From Brumimicrobium sp041655765 (lineage in GTDB: Bacteria; Bacteroidota; Bacteroidia; Flavobacteriales_D; Crocinitomicaceae): a stretch of DNA of 64,000 nucleotides. The notes under the pieces are model-generated. The model searched no databases. It saw only the letters and a list, made by a program, of their open reading frames with translations, and was not told the origin of the DNA. The first letter of the stretch is position 1. Each line of letters opens with the position of its first letter. The position numbers were made by a program, and so were the translations under genes. The stretch is from assembly GCA_041655765.1 (NCBI GenBank), contig JBBAEU010000001.1:1-64000 (forward strand). Direction: 5' to 3'. Positions 61,442-64,000 of this stretch are shown here, piece after piece.

Positions 61442-62326
61442 TTAACCAATTACTTTTGAACCAATTACTTCAGCCATTTTTTCTCCGATTTTAGCGGGAG
61501 AATCAACTACATGAACTCCACATTCGCGTAAAATTCTTTTTTTTGCTTGAGCTGTATCGTCAGCACCGCCTACAATTGCACCAGCGTGTCCCATTGTTCT
61601 ACCAGCGGGAGCGGTCTCACCAGCGATAAATCCAATAACTGGTTTTGTTCCATTTTCTTTAATCCATAAAGCAGCCTCAGCTTCAAGATTACCTCCAATT
61701 TCTCCAATCATGACAATCCCTTTTGTTTCAGGGTCGTTCATTAATAACTGAACGGCTTCTTTGGTCGTTGTTCCGATAATTGGGTCACCACCAATTCCAA
61801 TGGCAGTTGTAATTCCCAACCCAGCTTTAACAACCTGATCAGCTGCTTCGTAAGTTAATGTTCCTGATTTTGATACAATTCCGATTGATCCTTTTTTGAA
61901 AACAAATCCAGGCATGATTCCCACTTTTGCTTCATCTGCTGTGATTACACCAGGACAGTTTGGACCAATAAGTGTACAATCATATTCAGAAATATATTCT
62001 TTTGCTTTAATCATGTCTTTAACAGGAATTCCTTCAGTAATACAAATGATTACTTTAATTCCAGAATTTGCTGCTTCCATAATGGCATCTGCTGCGAACG
62101 CAGGTGGCACGAAAATAATTGAAACATTAGCTCCAGCTTGGTCAACAGCATCTTGTACTGTGTTAAAGACTGGCTTCCCCAAATGAGTTTGTCCTCCTTT
62201 TCCTGGAGTTACTCCACCTACAACGTTTGTACCATATTCAATCATTTGCTCAGCATGAAAAGAACCTTCTTTCCCTGTGATACCTTGTACAATTACCCTC
62301 GAATCTTTATTTACTAATACACTCAT
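61442..62326 (-). CDS. sucD: Succinyl-CoA synthetase alpha subunit (ADP-forming)
   Basis: 294 residues from the ATG at 62326 (MSVLVNKDSRVIVQGITGKEG, in part), close to the E. coli length of 289; the frame is open 17 codons further upstream. The CoA-binding Rossmann domain has GITGKEGSFHAEQM and GGVTPGKGGQ. The phosphorylated His is His247 in MGHAGAIVGG. It makes ATP from succinyl-CoA in the TCA cycle. The beta subunit gene (sucC) is not adjacent. Confidence 0.97.
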   Translation of the reverse strand: MSVLVNKDSRVIVQGITGKEGSFHAEQMIEYGTNVVGGVTPGKGGQTHLGKPVFNTVQDAVDQAGANVSIIFVPPAFAADAIMEAANSGIKVIICITEGIPVKDMIKAKEYISEYDCTLIGPNCPGVITADEAKVGIMPGFVFKKGSIGIVSKSGTLTYEAADQVVKAGLGITTAIGIGGDPIIGTTTKEAVQLLMNDPETKGIVMIGEIGGNLEAEAALWIKENGTKPVIGFIAGETAPAGRTMGHAGAIVGGADDTAQAKKRILRECGVHVVDSPAKIGEKMAEVIGSKVIG

Positions 62327-62359
62327 TTTAGTCGTTTTACTGCTTTTAAAATTTTTTGT

Positions 62360-62390
62360 CAAAAATAGAATTAACAACTAATAAAGACAA
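62360..62390 (-). promoter_or_regulatory. Probable promoter of sucD
   Basis: On the minus strand: TTG (62390-62388), 20 bases, TATTTTTG (62367-62360); the ATG is 34 bases downstream. Confidence 0.5.
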
Positions 62391-62503
62391 GTAAAAAGCA
62401 GAAATGTTTTGAACACTTTCTTTTCTTTTAAAAAAATAAATGTATAATATATTGATTTTAAGGGTTATAACTAATAAGTTTAAAAAAAACTTTAAAAAAT
62501 GTA

Positions 62504-62533
62504 TTGTTAATCAAAATTGTTTATATATATTTG
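62504..62533 (+). promoter_or_regulatory. Promoter of the candidate small RNA
   Basis: TTG at 62504-62506, exactly 19 bases, TATATTTG at 62526-62533. Both fit the consensus. Confidence 0.6.
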
Positions 62534-62539
62534 TAATCA

Positions 62540-62633
62540 TAATTATTATGGTTTTAATAATTAAGGTTTTATAGTTTTAGCATGGTTTAGTAAAAAGAGG
62601 AATAAGTGTGACGCATTTATCCCTCTTTTTTTT
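62540..62633 (+). ncRNA. Candidate small RNA of about 90 bases upstream of pheT
   Basis: A consensus promoter (62504-62533) and a strong terminator (62592-62633) enclose about 55 bases with no gene between them. The only frame is 8 codons long (62548-62574, MVLIIKVL) and is not rich in Phe, so classic attenuation of pheT is unlikely. pheT has its own -7 element further downstream. The start site is estimated from the promoter. It could also be a leader of pheT. Confidence 0.45.
62592..62633 (+). terminator. Strong intrinsic terminator between sucD and pheT
   Basis: AAAAGAGGAATAAGTG, loop TGACG, CATTTATCCCTCTTTT: a 16 bp stem with one mismatch and one wobble, followed by eight T. As sucD and pheT diverge, it belongs to neither gene end. 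Confidence 0.85.
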
Positions 62634-62683
62634 ATGATTTTCTAAAGAAGCCTAATAAAGTCTAAATGATTTTCTAAATCTCG

Positions 62684-62715
62684 TTTCCATACTCATAATA
62701 AATTGATTACTTTTG
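62684..62715 (+). promoter_or_regulatory. Probable promoter of pheT
   Basis: TTTC at 62684-62687 (one mismatch), 20 bases, TACTTTTG at 62708-62715; the ATG is 31 bases downstream. Confidence 0.5.
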
Positions 62716-62745
62716 TATCCTATTAAAAAGTATAAAAAGTAGCGG

Positions 62746-64000
62746 ATGAAAATTTCTTATAATTGGTTGAAAAATTATGTAAAAACAGAACATTCTGTTG
62801 AGCGTTTATGTGAGATTTTAACAGATACAGGATTAGAAGTTGAAGGAATACATAAGGTTGAAAGCATAAAAGGTGGACTGGAAGGGGTTGTTATTGGAGA
62901 AGTTGTTTCTTGTGAAAAACATGAGAATGCCGATAAACTGAAAGTTACAACCGTTAATGCCGGTCGAGAAGAACCACTTCAAATTGTTTGCGGAGCTCCA
63001 AATGTAGCAGTAGGACAAAAAGTTGTGGTTGCTTTGGTAGGTTCAACGCTTTACCCCAATCCTGATGAGCCTTTCAAAATTAAAAAATCAAAAATTCGTG
63101 GCGTAGAATCTAACGGAATGATTTGCGCTGAAGATGAGCTGGGAATTGGTAAATCTCATAACGGAATTATTGTTCTTCCAGAAGACGTAAAAGTTGGGCA
63201 ACCTGCTTCTACCTTTTTTAACTTAGAAAATGATTATCAAATAGAAATTGGATTGACTCCAAACAGAAGTGACGCACTCGGACATATTGGAGTGGCTCGG
63301 GATGTTATCGCATTTAATAAAGTTCATAAATTAGAAAGAAGTACATTGAGAATGCCAGATATAAGTGATTATGAGGTCCTTGAAAGTGGCGATAAAATAT
63401 CTTTAAAAATTGAGAGCAATGATGATTGTCCTAAATATATGGGGTGCATAATTTCTGATGTTAAAGTCGCTGAATCACCCGAATGGATTAAAAGATATTT
63501 AAATACAATTGGCGTGGTATCTATCAATAACATTGTTGATATTACAAATTTTGTGATGCATGAATTGGGAGCACCATTACACGCTTTCGATTTTAGTAAA
63601 ATTGGTAATGAAATTGAAGTGAAGCATGCACAAAAAGGTGAGAAATTTGTCACCCTCGATGGTGAAGAAAGAATTTTGTCAGACCAAGATTTAATGATTA
63701 CCAACGGAAAAAGGAATATTGCTTTGGCCGGTATAATGGGAGGAAAAGATTCAGCAATTGATGAAAATACTTCATCAATATTTTTAGAGGCTGCATACTT
63801 TAATCCTGTTACAATTAGAAAGTCAGCAAAACGTCATGGATTAAATACAGACGCTTCTTTTAGGTTCGAAAGGGGTGTGGATGTGGAAATGATAGAGTAT
63901 GCAATGAAAAGAGCTGCTACACTAATTACAGAGATTGCAGGAGGTACAATATCATTCGAACCGATTCCGTTTTATCCTATTAAGATTGAACCTACAACAG
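62746..64000 (+). CDS. pheT: Phenylalanyl-tRNA synthetase beta subunit (3' truncated by window end)
   Basis: The frame is open from the ATG at 62746 (MKISYNWLKNYVKTEHSVERL, in part) to the end of the window, 418 residues of a protein of about 800. Visible parts are the EMAP-like tRNA-binding domain (about 40-150: CEKHENADKLKVTTVNAG, VCGAPNVAVGQKV), then the B3/B4 editing domain (PNRSDALGHIGVARDV, NNIVDITNFVMHELGAPLHAFD in part, LAGIMGGKDSAI) and the beginning of B5. It charges tRNA-Phe together with PheS, whose gene is not adjacent upstream. Confidence 0.97.
   Translation, partial: MKISYNWLKNYVKTEHSVERLCEILTDTGLEVEGIHKVESIKGGLEGVVIGEVVSCEKHENADKLKVTTVNAGREEPLQIVCGAPNVAVGQKVVVALVGSTLYPNPDEPFKIKKSKIRGVESNGMICAEDELGIGKSHNGIIVLPEDVKVGQPASTFFNLENDYQIEIGLTPNRSDALGHIGVARDVIAFNKVHKLERSTLRMPDISDYEVLESGDKISLKIESNDDCPKYMGCIISDVKVAESPEWIKRYLNTIGVVSINNIVDITNFVMHELGAPLHAFDFSKIGNEIEVKHAQKGEKFVTLDGEERILSDQDLMITNGKRNIALAGIMGGKDSAIDENTSSIFLEAAYFNPVTIRKSAKRHGLNTDASFRFERGVDVEMIEYAMKRAATLITEIAGGTISFEPIPFYPIKIEPTT

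Noticed and set aside
1..64000. Search by eye for CRISPR arrays, IS ends, phage genes, rRNA and attachment sites
   Set aside because: No regular spaced repeats, transposase or integrase motifs were seen; the only clear direct repeat is the tRNA-Glu pair.

Overview
The window is an AT-rich chromosomal segment of a member of the Bacteroidetes, most likely order Flavobacteriales. Evidence seen in the sequence: two proteins with type IX secretion (T9SS) sorting tails, a flexirubin/aryl-polyene gene cluster, a DUF4290-murA pair, a TonB receptor with a carboxypeptidase-like N-terminal domain, and promoters of the Bacteroidetes type (TTG or TTTG, about 19-22 bases, TAnnTTTG) with no Shine-Dalgarno sequences. 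There is no transposase, phage gene, CRISPR array or rRNA. A family such as Crocinitomicaceae is possible but cannot be proven from this segment.

Layout. 1-3.1 kb: the end of a very large T9SS adhesin and a lipoprotein. 3.1-6.7 kb: thyA-folA-topB operon (minus). 6.8-9.9 kb: a lipoprotein, a 37-residue membrane peptide, DUF4290, murA and a TlpA-like thioredoxin. 9.9-10.2 kb: a gene-free, GC-richer structured element. 10.2-17.4 kb (minus): YggS, DUF1015, a T9SS cargo protein, dnaK, an M23 peptidase and an outer membrane protein. 17.5-21.4 kb: an AsmA-like protein and an orphan ABC ATPase. 21.4-23.7 kb (minus): a TonB-dependent receptor with a palindromic operator across its promoter. 23.9-41.1 kb: the flexirubin-type pigment cluster. 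41.3-43.1 kb: a tiny lipoprotein and an MBL-rhodanese protein. 43.3-49.1 kb: a complete seven-gene Mrp Na+/H+ antiporter operon. 49.1-64 kb: housekeeping and hypothetical genes, including rpe, a LolD-like ATPase, a site-2 protease, a Smr protein, a glutathione peroxidase, an OmpA protein, rpsT with two tandem tRNA-Glu genes, a Skp-like lipoprotein, an LpxL-like acyltransferase, sucD and the start of pheT.

The pigment cluster is the main specialised system. Tyrosine ammonia-lyase should supply 4-coumarate. An ACP, ketosynthases, a chain-length-factor-like protein and hotdog dehydratases would extend it to an aryl polyene. DarA and DarB would make the dialkylresorcinol partner. A methyltransferase and a CrtI-like oxidoreductase would tailor the product, and an ABC-2 exporter would move it. 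The ketoreductase, coumarate-activating ligase, LPLAT-type acyltransferase and MMPL exporter that I associate with such clusters are not in the window. The BtrH-like protein is therefore a candidate for the ester-forming step.

Other points worth a second look: a promoter- and terminator-bounded candidate small RNA upstream of pheT, a MurA with Asp in place of the catalytic Cys (predicted fosfomycin insensitivity), a cluster of TGTCA/TGACA half-sites upstream of dnaK, and one strong promoter serving two identical tRNA-Glu genes and rpsT.
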